A stretch of 64,000 nt of DNA from Paenibacillus sp. MAHUQ-63 (GCF_028765165.1 NZ_JARADB010000007.1:1-64000); one strand, 5' to 3'; positions 1-8,411 are shown, numbered from the stretch's first letter. A program made the numbers and translations. Notes: generated by a model not told the origin, from the letters alone.

Positions 1-123
1 CCCCCCTCAAGATGAGATTTCCCAACTAGTAAGACCCCTTGTAGACGACGAGGTTGATAGGTTCGAGGTGGAAGTGCAGCAATGCATGCAGCTGACGAAT
101 ACTAATCGGTCGAGGGCTTATCC
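1..123 (+). rRNA. 23S rRNA, 3' end (partial)
   Basis: The first ~120 bases match the highly conserved 3' end of bacterial 23S rRNA, including the helix ending in ACTAATCGGTCGAGG and the terminal GGCTTATCC. The gene starts outside the window and its exact 3' end is approximate. It is followed after ~85 bp by a tRNA rather than by 5S rRNA. Confidence 0.93.
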
Positions 124-207
124 TAATGATCCTAAGGTTCGACTTTACGTAAGTTTCGTATCTAGTTTTCAAGGAATAAATCCTTGAAAAGAACATGTTT
201 GTCCTAT

Positions 208-283
208 TCCCTGATAGCTCAGTTGGTAGAGCACTCGACTGTTAATCGAGTTGTCACAGGTTCGAGTCCTGTTCGGGGAGCCA
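208..283 (+). tRNA. tRNA-Asn(GTT)
   Basis: Cloverleaf with acceptor TCCCTGA/TCGGGGA, anticodon GTT at 241-243 and an encoded CCA end. First of 16 tRNA genes that follow the 23S rRNA. Confidence 0.95.
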
Positions 284-286
284 TAT

Positions 287-378
287 GGAGAGGTGTCCGA
301 GCTGGCCGAAGGAGCACGATTGGAAATCGTGTAGGCGTCACAAGCGTCTCGAGGGTTCGAATCCCTCTCTCTCCGCCA
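287..378 (+). tRNA. tRNA-Ser(GGA)
   Basis: Class II tRNA with a long variable arm, acceptor GGAGAGG/TCTCTCC, anticodon GGA and encoded CCA. Confidence 0.95.
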
Positions 379-392
379 TCATAATTTTGCAA

Positions 393-467
393 GGCCCGTT
401 GGTCAAGGGGTTAAGACACCTCCCTTTCACGGAGGTAACAGGGGTTCGAATCCCCTACGGGTCACCA
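393..467 (+). tRNA. tRNA-Glu(TTC)
   Basis: Acceptor GGCCCGT/ACGGGTC, anticodon TTC at 426-428, encoded CCA. Confidence 0.95.
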
Positions 468-481
468 TTTTTAGTTCCCAT

Positions 482-557
482 GGAGGCTTAGCTCAGCTGG
501 GAGAGCATCTGCCTTACAAGCAGAGGGTCGGCGGTTCGATCCCGTCAGCCTCCACCA
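482..557 (+). tRNA. tRNA-Val(TAC)
   Basis: Acceptor GGAGGCT/AGCCTCC, anticodon loop CTTACAA with anticodon TAC, encoded CCA. Confidence 0.95.
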
Positions 558-610
558 TGAATTCTTAGGTAAGACTTGATTTAATAAGATTCATAACTTA
601 TACTTAATGA

Positions 611-689
<79 letters not shown>

Positions 690-698
690 AATGATCGT

Positions 699-775
699 GG
701 AGCCGTGGTGTAGAGGCCTAACATGCCTGCCTGTCACGCAGGAGACCGCGGGTTCGAATCCCGTCGGCTCCGCCA
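699..775 (+). tRNA. tRNA-Asp(GTC)
   Basis: Acceptor GGAGCCG/CGGCTCC, anticodon GTC, encoded CCA. Confidence 0.95.
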
Positions 776-795
776 TTATTACCAACATCACGTAA

Positions 796-871
<76 letters not shown>

Positions 872-893
872 TCTTACGAATCAAATTGAATAT

Positions 894-969
<76 letters not shown>

Positions 970-978
970 TTGCTTTAT

Positions 979-1060
979 GGAGGCTTAGTGAAGTGGCTAA
1001 ACACGGCAGACTGTAAATCTGCTCTCTCCGAGTTCGGTGGTTCGAATCCATCAGCCTCCA
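979..1060 (+). tRNA. tRNA-Tyr(GTA)
   Basis: Class II tRNA with a long variable arm, acceptor GGAGGCT/AGCCTCC, anticodon GTA. The gene stops at the discriminator A; CCA is not encoded (TTT follows), so it must be added after transcription. Confidence 0.95.
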
Positions 1061-1072
1061 TTTCAATTTCAT

Positions 1073-1146
1073 AGGGGCATAGTTTAAAGGTAGAACAAAG
1101 GTCTCCAAAACCTTTGGTGTGGGTTCGATTCCTGCTGCCCCTGCCA
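1073..1146 (+). tRNA. tRNA-Trp(CCA)
   Basis: Acceptor AGGGGCA/TGCCCCT, anticodon CCA in loop CTCCAAA, encoded 3' CCA. Confidence 0.95.
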
Positions 1147-1158
1147 TTAAATAACTGC

Positions 1159-1235
1159 GGCGGTCGTGGCGAAGGGGTTAACGCACTGGTCTGTGGCTCC
1201 AGCATTCGTGGGTTCAAGTCCCATCGATCGCCCCA
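1159..1235 (+). tRNA. tRNA-His(GTG)
   Basis: Anticodon GTG; acceptor GCGGTCG/CGATCGC with the extra G(-1) at 1159 opposite C73, the identity mark of tRNA-His. CCA is encoded. Confidence 0.94.
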
Positions 1236-1247
1236 CTTCAGTTATAG

Positions 1248-1319
1248 TGGGGATTAGCCAAGCGGTAAGGCAACGGACTTTGACTCCGTCATTCCAAGGT
1301 TCGAATCCTTGATCCCCAG
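1248..1319 (+). tRNA. tRNA-Gln(TTG)
   Basis: Acceptor TGGGGAT/ATCCCCA, anticodon TTG in loop CTTTGAC. CCA is not encoded. Confidence 0.94.
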
Positions 1320-1333
1320 TTTTTAATTACCGT

Positions 1334-1408
1334 GCGGAAGTGGCTCAGCGGTAGAGCATCGCCTTGCCAAGGCGAGGGTCGCGGGTTCGATCCCCGTCTT
1401 CCGCTCCA
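1334..1408 (+). tRNA. tRNA-Gly(GCC)
   Basis: Acceptor GCGGAAG/CTTCCGC, anticodon GCC in loop TTGCCAA, encoded CCA. Confidence 0.95.
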
Positions 1409-1418
1409 TTATTACTAA

Positions 1419-1492
1419 GGCGCCATAGCCAAGTGGTAAGGCAGAGCTCTGCAAAAGCTTTACCCCCAGTTCGAGTCTGGGTGGCGCCTCCA
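1419..1492 (+). tRNA. tRNA-Cys(GCA)
   Basis: Acceptor GGCGCCA/TGGCGCC, anticodon GCA in loop CTGCAAA, encoded CCA. Confidence 0.95.
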
Positions 1493-1502
1493 CTATGTTC
1501 AA

Positions 1503-1591
1503 GCCGGAGTGGCGGAATCGGCAGACGCACAGGACTTAAAATCCTGCGGTAGGTGACTACCGTACCAGTTCAAGTCTGGTCTTCGGCACCA
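1503..1591 (+). tRNA. tRNA-Leu(TAA)
   Basis: Class II tRNA with long variable arm, acceptor GCCGGAG/CTTCGGC, anticodon TAA, encoded CCA. Confidence 0.95.
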
Positions 1592-1611
1592 ACGTAATAT
1601 TAATTTAATAA

Positions 1612-1690
1612 GCCGGCATGGCGGAATGGCAGACGCGCTCGACTCAAAATCGAGTCCGAAAGGGTGGAGGTTCGAGTCCTCTTGCCGGTA
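1612..1690 (+). tRNA. tRNA-Leu(CAA)
   Basis: Class II tRNA, anticodon CAA, acceptor GCCGGCA/TGCCGGT with a G1-U72 wobble. CCA is not encoded. Last tRNA of the operon; a terminator follows 14 bp later. Confidence 0.93.
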
Positions 1691-1704
1691 TAACGAACAT
1701 GAAG

Positions 1705-1737
1705 CACATGAAATCATTAGATTTCATGTGTTTTTTT
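1705..1737 (+). terminator. Terminator of the rRNA-tRNA operon
   Basis: A 10-bp perfect stem (CACATGAAAT pairing with ATTTCATGTG) with a 6-nt loop is followed directly by seven T residues. Confidence 0.9.
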
Positions 1738-1838
1738 GTTTGCTTCGTTCTGCTAACCATATTAGAGATGACCCTATGTAAATGTACTGTGCAAAATAGC
1801 TGGACGCTTTCTTATCGGGCTTCGGAGCAATTAAGAAG

Positions 1839-1875
1839 AGAAGGAACCGGGTGCCATCAGACCACGGCTCCTTCT
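1839..1875 (-). terminator. Hairpin downstream of the YjcZ gene, possible terminator
   Basis: An 11-bp inverted repeat (AGAAGGAACCG / CGGCTCCTTCT, one G-T pair) lies ~28 bp beyond the stop of the minus-strand mini-gene. There is no clear U-tract, so termination is only possible. I see nothing else in 1738-1902. Confidence 0.35.
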
Positions 1876-1902
1876 AAGATTGTAACGGTTATCCAACGTG
1901 AA

Positions 1903-2013
1903 TTACCAAGCGTAAGTCATTGTTACGATTACGAGCAAAATGAACAATACGAGAATAGCAGCAGCGGAAGTTCCGTAACCAACACCAACACCAGTACCAG
2001 CAGCAACACCCAT
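1903..2013 (-). CDS. YjcZ family sporulation mini-protein (36 aa)
   Basis: A 36-residue frame starts with ATG 7 bp after a strong GGGGGTG ribosome site and ends in TAA. The protein opens MGVAAGTGVGVGYG, a Gly/Val-rich head, followed by one hydrophobic segment (AAILVLFILLVIVTM) and a short tail YAW. That plan, a small Gly-rich head plus one transmembrane helix, is typical of the YjcZ/YjcM-type spore mini-proteins of Bacillus and Paenibacillus, whose exact role is unknown. It is convergent with the tRNA operon. A second paralogue lies at 16368-16469. Family assignment is from sequence character only. Confidence 0.85.
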   Translation of the reverse strand: MGVAAGTGVGVGYGTSAAAILVLFILLVIVTMTYAW

Positions 2014-2200
2014 GGATGTCACCCCCAATCGTAAGTAATGCTCTCGGCAGCCTTCTCTTGAGAGACAATACATCCTATGGTGCGATGCCTTCGTTTGACT
2101 GGGGAATCAGCCCAAATAGGGCTGAAAAAGCGCGCTTTAGGCGATAGCCTTTTTTATAAAAAAGAGTCCGTAAGCTGAACAAGAGACAACTGCCCTCCAT

Positions 2201-2968
2201 ATGGTAGAAAAGAGATTAAAATGCTTCTGTGGAGGTGTCTGTGCTATCGAATACCTAGATATGTTAGCAAAGCTTGGGGTTGGCAATGCGCACCCCGGAG
2301 GTTTCGGTGAAACGATTGAACAGCTTAAGCAATACCCGATAGAGAAAGGCAAACGGGTTTTGGAGGTCGGATGCGGTACAGGGAGAACGGCATGCTACCT
2401 TGCCGAGCAGGGACTTGAGGTAACGGCGATTGATATCCGCCCGGAGATGGTTGCGAAAGCAAAGATAAGAGCCGAGAAGCTGGGGGTGCAAGTGGAGTTT
2501 AGAGAAGGGGATGTTTGCCAGCTCCCATTTGAAGGTGCATCTTTCGATGTCGTCATGGTGGAATCCGTGACGAATTTCGCGGACGCCGAGAAGGCGGTAG
2601 CAGAGTATTATCGTGTGTTGAGGCCCGGAGGAAAGCTGTATGACCGGGAAGTGATCCGCGTCAAACCGATGACAGCAGCCGTTCACAGAGCGTTATGCAG
2701 CTTCTACGGTGTAAGCAAAATTTATAGTATGGAAGAGTGGCGGGAGCTGCTGCAGGGAAGCGGATTCGCCGTAGATTTCTCCGGCAGCCATCCTTTCCCG
2801 TTAACGATGTTCGAAGATCAGGTGCAGCATCCGGATCCTGTGCATTTGTCCGACCGGCAATCGTTCATGGATCCACGAATTTGGCAGATTACGGCCAGAT
2901 ACGATGAGCTTGTAGGCAAATATCATAGCTATATGGGCTATACGTTAATGATAGGATCGAAGGAATAG
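2201..2968 (+). CDS. Class I SAM-dependent methyltransferase
   Basis: A Methyltransf_11-type protein of about 235-255 residues. It has the SAM-binding motif I VLEVGCGTGRT, the acidic end of strand 2 (VTAIDIRPEM), motif EGDVCQLPF and the post-motif region RVLRPGGKL. The substrate cannot be told from sequence. The start is uncertain: the ATG at 2201 has no ribosome site, while GGAGGTG at 2231-2237 points to an in-frame ATC at 2246, just before EYLDMLAKLG, where related proteins usually begin; the next ATG is 2261. It is monocistronic, between the YjcZ gene and the ROK gene. Confidence 0.85.
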   Translation: MVEKRLKCFCGGVCAIEYLDMLAKLGVGNAHPGGFGETIEQLKQYPIEKGKRVLEVGCGTGRTACYLAEQGLEVTAIDIRPEMVAKAKIRAEKLGVQVEFREGDVCQLPFEGASFDVVMVESVTNFADAEKAVAEYYRVLRPGGKLYDREVIRVKPMTAAVHRALCSFYGVSKIYSMEEWRELLQGSGFAVDFSGSHPFPLTMFEDQVQHPDPVHLSDRQSFMDPRIWQITARYDELVGKYHSYMGYTLMIGSKE

Positions 2969-3042
2969 ACAAATACTAGGCAGGAAATGGGCACCCTCAT
3001 GGCGAATGTAATGAGAAAGATTATCATTGGGGGATGTTTCTT

Positions 3043-4257
3043 TTGAATGCTGATGTAATTACGGAACGCATTCCGAACCGGAAAGCGAAGGAAATTTATG
3101 AACGCATATGCCGCCAGACGACGATCTCCAAGACAGAGCTCTTAGAGCAAAGCGGGATGACCGTCTCTACGCTGACGCGGCTCTTGGAGGAGCTGACGAG
3201 TCAAGGGCTCATCCTTGAATCCGGCTTCGGCGCATCGACAGGCGGACGCAGGCCGATTCTCTACGAGAAGAATTCGGCCTATGCGTATGTGTTCGGTCTG
3301 GAAATCTCACGAACGCTGTCCAGGCTGGTGCTGGTCGATTTGGGCATGAACAAATTGGACACAAGAAGCTGGACCATGACGTCCGAGATGACGCCTGATG
3401 TGCTGATCCGCCTCATCGTACAAGAGGCGCAGTCTATGCTGAAGCGGCACGGGATCGAGACATCGAGGCTGCTGGGTATCGGCATCGGTGCCGTCGGTCC
3501 CGTGGACCGGCTGTCCGGCACCATCTTGGAGCCATCCTATTTCCCGGCCAAAGGATGGACGAATGTTGCGATATGCCGTGAGCTGTCGGAGCGGCTGGGG
3601 ATACCGGCCATGCTGGATAACGGGGCGAACACGGCCATTCTGGCAGAATCCTGGCATCAGCGGACGCAGAGCTTCAAGCATCTGCTCTATATTCATGCCG
3701 GGGTGGGTTTACGATCTTCCATGGTCTCCGAAGGGAAGGTCATTTATGGCGCCGTCGACATGGAAGGCTCCGTCGGGCAAATGATCATTCAGACGGACGG
3801 TGTGGCGCCCCGCAACGCCTCCGGCAACTACGGCGCCTTGGAGTCGTATGCTTCCTTGTATGCCATCGAGAAGGCGGCGCGCACGGCTTTGAAGCAGGGG
3901 CGCTCCACGATGCTGGCCCATTTCTCTCCAGACCCTGAACAAGTGACCTACGCGCATGTGATGGAAGCCGTCAAAAAAAATGATCCCCTGGCTGTGGAGA
4001 TCATTTCGGAAGCTGCGACTTATTTTGGCATCGGACTCGCCAATTTGTTAAATATTTTGCACCCGGAGAAGGTTATTCTCGGGGGGCCGCTCATTGTCGG
4101 CGGGGAGCTATTCTTCCAAACCGCTACACAGGTAGCGATTCGGAAGACGTATTACTATCCCGCCTACCAAGTTGTCTTCAGCAAGGGACAGCTGGGTGAA
4201 GAAGCACTTGCCATTGGAGCAGCCGTGATGGTCATGGACCAGCTCGTCAGGCTGTGA
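3043..4257 (+). CDS. ROK family protein, probable sugar-responsive repressor
   Basis: About 404 residues. The N-terminal ~75 residues form a winged helix-turn-helix (TTISKTELLEQSGMTVSTLTR region), followed by a ROK actin-like fold (GIGIGAVGPVD; GLANLLNILHPEKVILGG). Two ROK-kinase marks are absent: the catalytic Asp of the usual NDAN motif is Gly (DNGAN), and the CxCGxxGC zinc motif is replaced by APRNASGNYGALE. I therefore read it as a XylR/NagC-type regulator and not an active kinase. The preferred start is TTG 3043, 8 bp after GGGGGA; ATG 3034 is too close to that site. Its 3' end overlaps the convergent hydrolase gene by 11 bp. Confidence 0.85.
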   Translation: MNADVITERIPNRKAKEIYERICRQTTISKTELLEQSGMTVSTLTRLLEELTSQGLILESGFGASTGGRRPILYEKNSAYAYVFGLEISRTLSRLVLVDLGMNKLDTRSWTMTSEMTPDVLIRLIVQEAQSMLKRHGIETSRLLGIGIGAVGPVDRLSGTILEPSYFPAKGWTNVAICRELSERLGIPAMLDNGANTAILAESWHQRTQSFKHLLYIHAGVGLRSSMVSEGKVIYGAVDMEGSVGQMIIQTDGVAPRNASGNYGALESYASLYAIEKAARTALKQGRSTMLAHFSPDPEQVTYAHVMEAVKKNDPLAVEIISEAATYFGIGLANLLNILHPEKVILGGPLIVGGELFFQTATQVAIRKTYYYPAYQVVFSKGQLGEEALAIGAAVMVMDQLVRL

Positions 4258-5050
4258 CGCCTTTCAGGAAGTCAAGCAGCAAAGCGTTGAACGCCTCGGG
4301 CTGCTCCATCGGAGCCAAATGCGAAGCGCCTGGTATGGCATGGAAGCTGGCGCCTGGGATGGCGTCAGCCATTTTGCGCATCACATCCGGAGGCGCAATT
4401 GGGTCTTTCTCGCCGGCGATGACCAGTGTCGGTACGGAGATCAGGCTCAGCAGCTCTACGGAGTCAGGGCGGAACGCCATCGCCAAGCTCGCATGAACGA
4501 GCCCTTCGGCGGGCATGGAGCCCATAACCTCGCTTAAGCTCTCCACAAGCGCTGGCTGCTCCTTCGCAGTCTGCTCGGTAAGCAGCTTGGGCAGCATGGC
4601 GTCTCTGGCCGCAGCCGCTCCTTTGTCATAGAGGGAGACGGCCATATTCATGCGATTTTTACGCGCTTCCGGGCCGTCCGCTTCCGGACGGGTATTCGCG
4701 AGCAGGAGAGCAGAGAAACGTTCAGGAGCTTTCCTTAGCAAAGCAAAAGCCACATAGCCACCCATTGAAAAGCCGCCGAGTGCGGCTTTTTGTATGTCCA
4801 TTTTATCCATCATCAATAGAATGTCATCCGCGTATTGCTCCATCGAAATGTTCGTCGTTGGCACATCGGATTGTCCCATTCCCCGCAAGTCAGGCGTGAT
4901 GACTCGGTAATTCGCGGCTAAAGCATCGATCTGCGATTGCCACATGCGATGGTCCAACGGGAATCCATGCAGTAAGATAACAGCTTTTCCTTGCCCTTTG
5001 TCCTCAATGTACAGCTCTTTCCCAATAATATGACGGCTCACTTCAATCAT
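4247..5050 (-). CDS. Alpha/beta hydrolase
   Basis: A 267-residue alpha/beta-hydrolase fold protein, cytoplasmic (no signal peptide). The oxyanion-hole region HGFPLDHRMW, nucleophile elbow GFSMGG, acid residue in AGEKDPIAPP and catalytic His in GASHLAPMEQPE form a complete Ser-Asp-His triad. The size and layout resemble the 3-oxoadipate enol-lactonase/esterase group, but no pathway genes surround it, so the substrate is open. It overlaps the ROK gene tail to tail. Confidence 0.9.
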   Translation of the reverse strand: MIEVSRHIIGKELYIEDKGQGKAVILLHGFPLDHRMWQSQIDALAANYRVITPDLRGMGQSDVPTTNISMEQYADDILLMMDKMDIQKAALGGFSMGGYVAFALLRKAPERFSALLLANTRPEADGPEARKNRMNMAVSLYDKGAAAARDAMLPKLLTEQTAKEQPALVESLSEVMGSMPAEGLVHASLAMAFRPDSVELLSLISVPTLVIAGEKDPIAPPDVMRKMADAIPGASFHAIPGASHLAPMEQPEAFNALLLDFLKGVTA

Positions 5051-5274
5051 CCTCCAAAATTTGATTTTTCCACTCTAAAAGTCCTAAAAATGTTCACAAT
5101 TTTAGTTCAATAGTCGCGGAAATAAGGAAAATATCGACAAAGTTATGACTTCATACTTTCATTATGGTTAACTCATACTTCTCTAACAATTCGTTGTTAT
5201 TCTCTCAGTATACCCGTTGTTACCCAAATAAAGCGACAAAAGAATCATTCATTCTACAAAGTGAGGTTAGTGCT

Positions 5275-5658
5275 ATGACTAAGAAACCTTGGTCCACTCA
5301 AGAACTGGACAAATTAATCCGACTTTCCGCTGAATGCCCACCGGTCGTCATTGCCAGAGAACTATCCCGTCCCGTCACATCCGTACGCAAGAAAATGCGT
5401 GAAATCGGCGTCAGCTACGTAACCGGCGAGCAGTGGAAAAAAAGTCAGATTCAATACCTGATCTCAGACGAAGGTTCATCTTACAATAACAAGCATAAAT
5501 TGACCCAAGCTCCGAAAGAAAATGATTTCGAATCTCCCGTACTCGACGAATTCTGGACAACCCTTGTGAAAATGGCCAGAGTTGCGAAGAAGAGGGGGAA
5601 ACGCGTAGATGTCCTTTCGTTCATCGATACCTACCGGAAGATTCGAATCGGAGGGTAA
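5275..5658 (+). CDS. Small SANT/Myb-like DNA-binding protein, function unknown
   Basis: 127 residues, starting at ATG 5275, 7 bp after GTGAGGT. An upstream in-frame ATG at 5164 has no ribosome site. The first ~55 residues (PWSTQELDKLIRLSAECPP...RPVTSVRKKMREIGV) have the Trp-containing three-helix pattern of SANT/Myb-like or homeodomain-like HTH proteins; the middle is polar and the C-terminus is basic (RVAKKRGKRVD). I do not recognise a specific family. A terminator follows, so it is probably monocistronic. Confidence 0.75.
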   Translation: MTKKPWSTQELDKLIRLSAECPPVVIARELSRPVTSVRKKMREIGVSYVTGEQWKKSQIQYLISDEGSSYNNKHKLTQAPKENDFESPVLDEFWTTLVKMARVAKKRGKRVDVLSFIDTYRKIRIGG

Positions 5659-5700
5659 TCAACCTATCATCCAATCCACAATTAAATCAGGCCTCCCCTA

Positions 5701-5741
5701 AAAGGTGAAATCCGGTATAACGAGATTTTACCTTTTTCTTT
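5701..5741 (+). terminator. Intrinsic terminator
   Basis: A 12-bp stem (AAAGGTGAAATC / GATTTTACCTTT, one G-T pair) is followed by TTCTTTT, 43 bp after the small HTH gene and before the MFS gene. Confidence 0.8.
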
Positions 5742-5791
5742 TGCTCTTCTGCCCCTAAACTGAGAAGACCAAGACATCCAGGGAGGGCTAT

Positions 5792-7027
5792 ATGCATAGA
5801 ATTCCACTATTTTCACTGATTAGCAAGTACGATACGGCAATATGGGTGCGAGTCATCGGAACGATTTTAACATCATTGGCCGGATTCATGATGCGACCTT
5901 ATTTGGTCTATTATTTGTACGATAAGCTTGACGGCTCCGTCTTTCTCTCGATGCTGATCGTAGGCTTACAACCGTTATGCGGCATATTCGTGAACCTGTA
6001 CGCAGGCAGCCTGAGCGATAAGTACGGGCGCAAGCCAATGATGCTGGCCGCGCTTATCATTCAAGCAGTTGCGATTGGCGGGTACATATTTGCCAGCCAT
6101 GTTTGGGAATTTGCCCTTATTTCCATTATTAACGGGATTGGACATGCCATGTTCGGCCCCGCGGCCAACGCCCAAATCTCGGATGTTGTTCCACAGGAGA
6201 AGCGTGCCGAAGTGTTCGCGCTGCTGCACACAGCCTTGAACATGGGCTCCGCATTCGGCCCGCTGCTTGGCTTGCTGTTGTTTACCATGAACCCGACGAT
6301 CATTTTCCTGGCTTGTTCGATCGCGCTGTTCGCTTATGCGGCACTTGTCGTATGGAAAGTTCCGGAGACGATGCCGATGAAATCCAACGAAGATCAAGCA
6401 GCCGGCTCCAATAAAACCAAAATCAAATGGTCGGAGCATAAACCGCTGCTTTGGATTACCTTGCTAGCGATGCCGGTCTCCCTTCTGTACGCACAGGTGG
6501 AGTCGACATTCCCGCTGCATTTGCAGCAGCATTTTGAAAATTATAAGTCCGTATTTGCGACGATCATCACTTTTAACGGGTGTGTAGTCATAGCCCTGCA
6601 GCTCTGGATTGCCAAACGCACAGAACGCGCTCCTGCATTTGCAGTCGTTGCCGTATCGTATATGTTGTTCGCTCTAGTATCCGTCGGTTATGGATTTGTT
6701 CCTTATCTCGCAATTCTGCTTTTTGTCGAGTTTTTATTTACCATTGGTGAAATGTTGAACGGTCCTCATATTCAGAAAGTGATCTCCGTCATTGCCCCGG
6801 AAGAGCATAGAGGCCTGTACTTCTCCGTGTTCGGCATGAACTGGCAGCTGTCTCGGGCTATCGGGCCGATCTTGGGCGGATTGCTGTTCAGCCATTTTGG
6901 CGGGAAAGTGATGTTTGCCATTCTCGGCGTCATCCTTGTGATTGCCGGCATTGCCCAGTCGCGATACATCCGCAGCTTGAACCGGAAGGAAGAGGAGCCG
7001 GCTCTAGAGGCTGCTTTGCAAGCTTAA
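5792..7027 (+). CDS. MFS transporter
   Basis: A 411-residue, highly hydrophobic protein with about 12 predicted membrane helices. The loop between helices 2 and 3 carries the major-facilitator motif A (AGSLSDKYGRKPMM), and a central polar loop (residues ~190-205) splits two six-helix halves. This is the layout of DHA1-type drug exporters; the substrate is not evident. ATG 5792 follows GGGAGGG by 6 bp. The gene is flanked by a terminator upstream and lies 112 bp before the next gene. Confidence 0.9.
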   Translation: MHRIPLFSLISKYDTAIWVRVIGTILTSLAGFMMRPYLVYYLYDKLDGSVFLSMLIVGLQPLCGIFVNLYAGSLSDKYGRKPMMLAALIIQAVAIGGYIFASHVWEFALISIINGIGHAMFGPAANAQISDVVPQEKRAEVFALLHTALNMGSAFGPLLGLLLFTMNPTIIFLACSIALFAYAALVVWKVPETMPMKSNEDQAAGSNKTKIKWSEHKPLLWITLLAMPVSLLYAQVESTFPLHLQQHFENYKSVFATIITFNGCVVIALQLWIAKRTERAPAFAVVAVSYMLFALVSVGYGFVPYLAILLFVEFLFTIGEMLNGPHIQKVISVIAPEEHRGLYFSVFGMNWQLSRAIGPILGGLLFSHFGGKVMFAILGVILVIAGIAQSRYIRSLNRKEEEPALEAALQA

Positions 7028-7139
7028 CTTAAGGGAATGACTTAGGTCACTGCGGGTCATGACCATGCTCACCTTACAGAAAATGGCGGAAAGTCTACAA
7101 TAAGAACAAAAGAAGATTCATCCAAAGGAGTGATTGGAT

Positions 7140-7601
7140 ATGCTTTTGTTCTTGCATGTACTGGGCGCTGTATTATTTCTAGGTAACATTGTGACGGGGG
7201 CTTTCTGGAAAGTGAGAGCTCATTACGGGAAGCAGGATCTGACGGCCATTCACCTTACCGTCAAAAATATTATGCTGGCGGATTATGTATTCACGGTGCC
7301 GGGTATCCTCTTGCTGTTGATTCCCGGCCATCTCATGGCTGCGCGGTTAGGATACTCGCTCGTAGAATGGAGTTGGGTCACGGCTTCGCTGCTGCTTTTC
7401 TCTTTGTCCGGACTGCTCTGGTTGTTCGTACTGCTGCCCTTGCAAAGAAAAATGATTCGCTACAGCGCAGATTCGCTAAAAGCGGGGAAACAAACAGACA
7501 CTTACAAACAAGTCTCAAGGAAGTGGGACATTTATGGGACCATCGGCACGATTCTTCCGCTGATTTCATTAATACTGATGGTATGGAAGCCTGGCATATA
7601 A
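7140..7601 (+). CDS. DUF2269-like integral membrane protein
   Basis: 153 residues with four hydrophobic segments. It begins LLFLHVLGAVLFLGN, which with GAFWKVRA and YVFTVPGILLL matches the DUF2269 family of small four-helix membrane proteins of unknown function. The preferred start is ATG 7140, 9 bp after AAGGAG; TTG 7134 would leave only 3 bp. It lies just upstream of the two-component genes, but the RR promoter and operator sit between, so co-transcription is not implied. Confidence 0.75.
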   Translation: MLLFLHVLGAVLFLGNIVTGAFWKVRAHYGKQDLTAIHLTVKNIMLADYVFTVPGILLLLIPGHLMAARLGYSLVEWSWVTASLLLFSLSGLLWLFVLLPLQRKMIRYSADSLKAGKQTDTYKQVSRKWDIYGTIGTILPLISLILMVWKPGI

Positions 7602-7612
7602 ATATGTCGGGC

Positions 7613-7667
7613 TTTTATTGTTTTGTAATACTTCCGTAAGATACAGCTTCATTAATTGCGCTATAAT
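7613..7667 (+). promoter_or_regulatory. Promoter with phased operator half-sites upstream of the response regulator
   Basis: Half-sites TTTTAT (7613), TGTAAT (7624) and CGTAAG (7635) recur exactly every 11 bp, the spacing used by OmpR-family dimers in tandem. The array ends where a -35 box would lie, 21 bp before a perfect TATAAT (7662-7667). No good -35 is present, as expected for an activator-dependent promoter. The same array occurs before the stalk-protein and oxidoreductase genes. Confidence 0.6.
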
Positions 7668-7694
7668 TGTACTAGTTTTATGGAGGTGAAAAGC

Positions 7695-8411
7695 GTGGGG
7701 GCAATCGTTCTTGTCGTAGATGACGAACCGAATATTATAGATGTATGTACCGTCTATTTGCAGCGGGAAGGCTTTCAAGTTCTTTCGGCGGATAACGGCG
7801 AAGAGGCGATCCGCCTATGGCGGCAGCATCGTCCGCAGCTCATTGTACTGGATCTGATGATGCCAGGCAAAAACGGCTGGCAGGTATGCGAAGAAATCCG
7901 CAGCGAAGAGGACGTTCCGATCATTATGTTGACGGCGCTCGGCGATGAAATGGACCGGTTGATGGGACTTACCATGGGGGCGGATGACTATCTGACGAAG
8001 CCGTTCTCCCCGCGGGAGCTGGTCCTGCGGATGAAAGGCATATTGCGCAGGCTGCAGCGTTCACAAACGCCGGGAAATAAGGAGGGAGCAGCGTCCGCGC
8101 ACATCCTGAAATTCCCGGGGTTCGAGATCAACGCGCTGCACCGCAGCGTCCGCGTAGGCAATAGAGATATTGAGCTGACGGTGAAGGAATTTGAACTCCT
8201 TCATTTGTTCGCAAGTCATCCGGAGCAAGTCTTCTCGCGAAACCAATTGCTAAGCAAAATATGGGATATCGATTATTATGGCGATACAACGACAGTAACC
8301 GTGCATATCCGCCGGTTAAGAGAAAAGATCGAGCCAAACCCTTCCCAGCCCCGCTATATCAAAACCGTATGGGGTATCGGCTATAAATTCGAAGGGAGGA
8401 AGCCGACCTGA
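7695..8411 (+). CDS. OmpR/PhoB-family response regulator
   Basis: 238 residues. The receiver domain (1-~120) has acidic pair DD9-10, phospho-acceptor Asp53 in VLDLMMPG and conserved Lys in LTKPFSP. The C-terminal winged helix ends TVWGIGYKFEG, standard for OmpR/PhoB regulators. GTG 7695 is preferred because GGAGGTG lies 6 bp before it; an in-frame ATG at 7680 overlaps that site. The gene overlaps the kinase gene behind it. The presumed targets are this promoter, the methionine-rich protein at 9605 and the oxidoreductase near 11234, from shared operator-like arrays. Confidence 0.92.
   Translation: MGAIVLVVDDEPNIIDVCTVYLQREGFQVLSADNGEEAIRLWRQHRPQLIVLDLMMPGKNGWQVCEEIRSEEDVPIIMLTALGDEMDRLMGLTMGADDYLTKPFSPRELVLRMKGILRRLQRSQTPGNKEGAASAHILKFPGFEINALHRSVRVGNRDIELTVKEFELLHLFASHPEQVFSRNQLLSKIWDIDYYGDTTTVTVHIRRLREKIEPNPSQPRYIKTVWGIGYKFEGRKPT

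Noticed and set aside
1618..2034. A 138-codon plus-strand frame after the tRNAs
   Set aside because: It starts inside tRNA-Leu, crosses the terminator, and is antisense to the YjcZ gene, which has a clear ribosome site.
2104..2160. Possible terminator GGCT...AGCC followed by T-run before the methyltransferase gene
   Set aside because: The stem is short with mismatches and no upstream plus-strand gene needs it.
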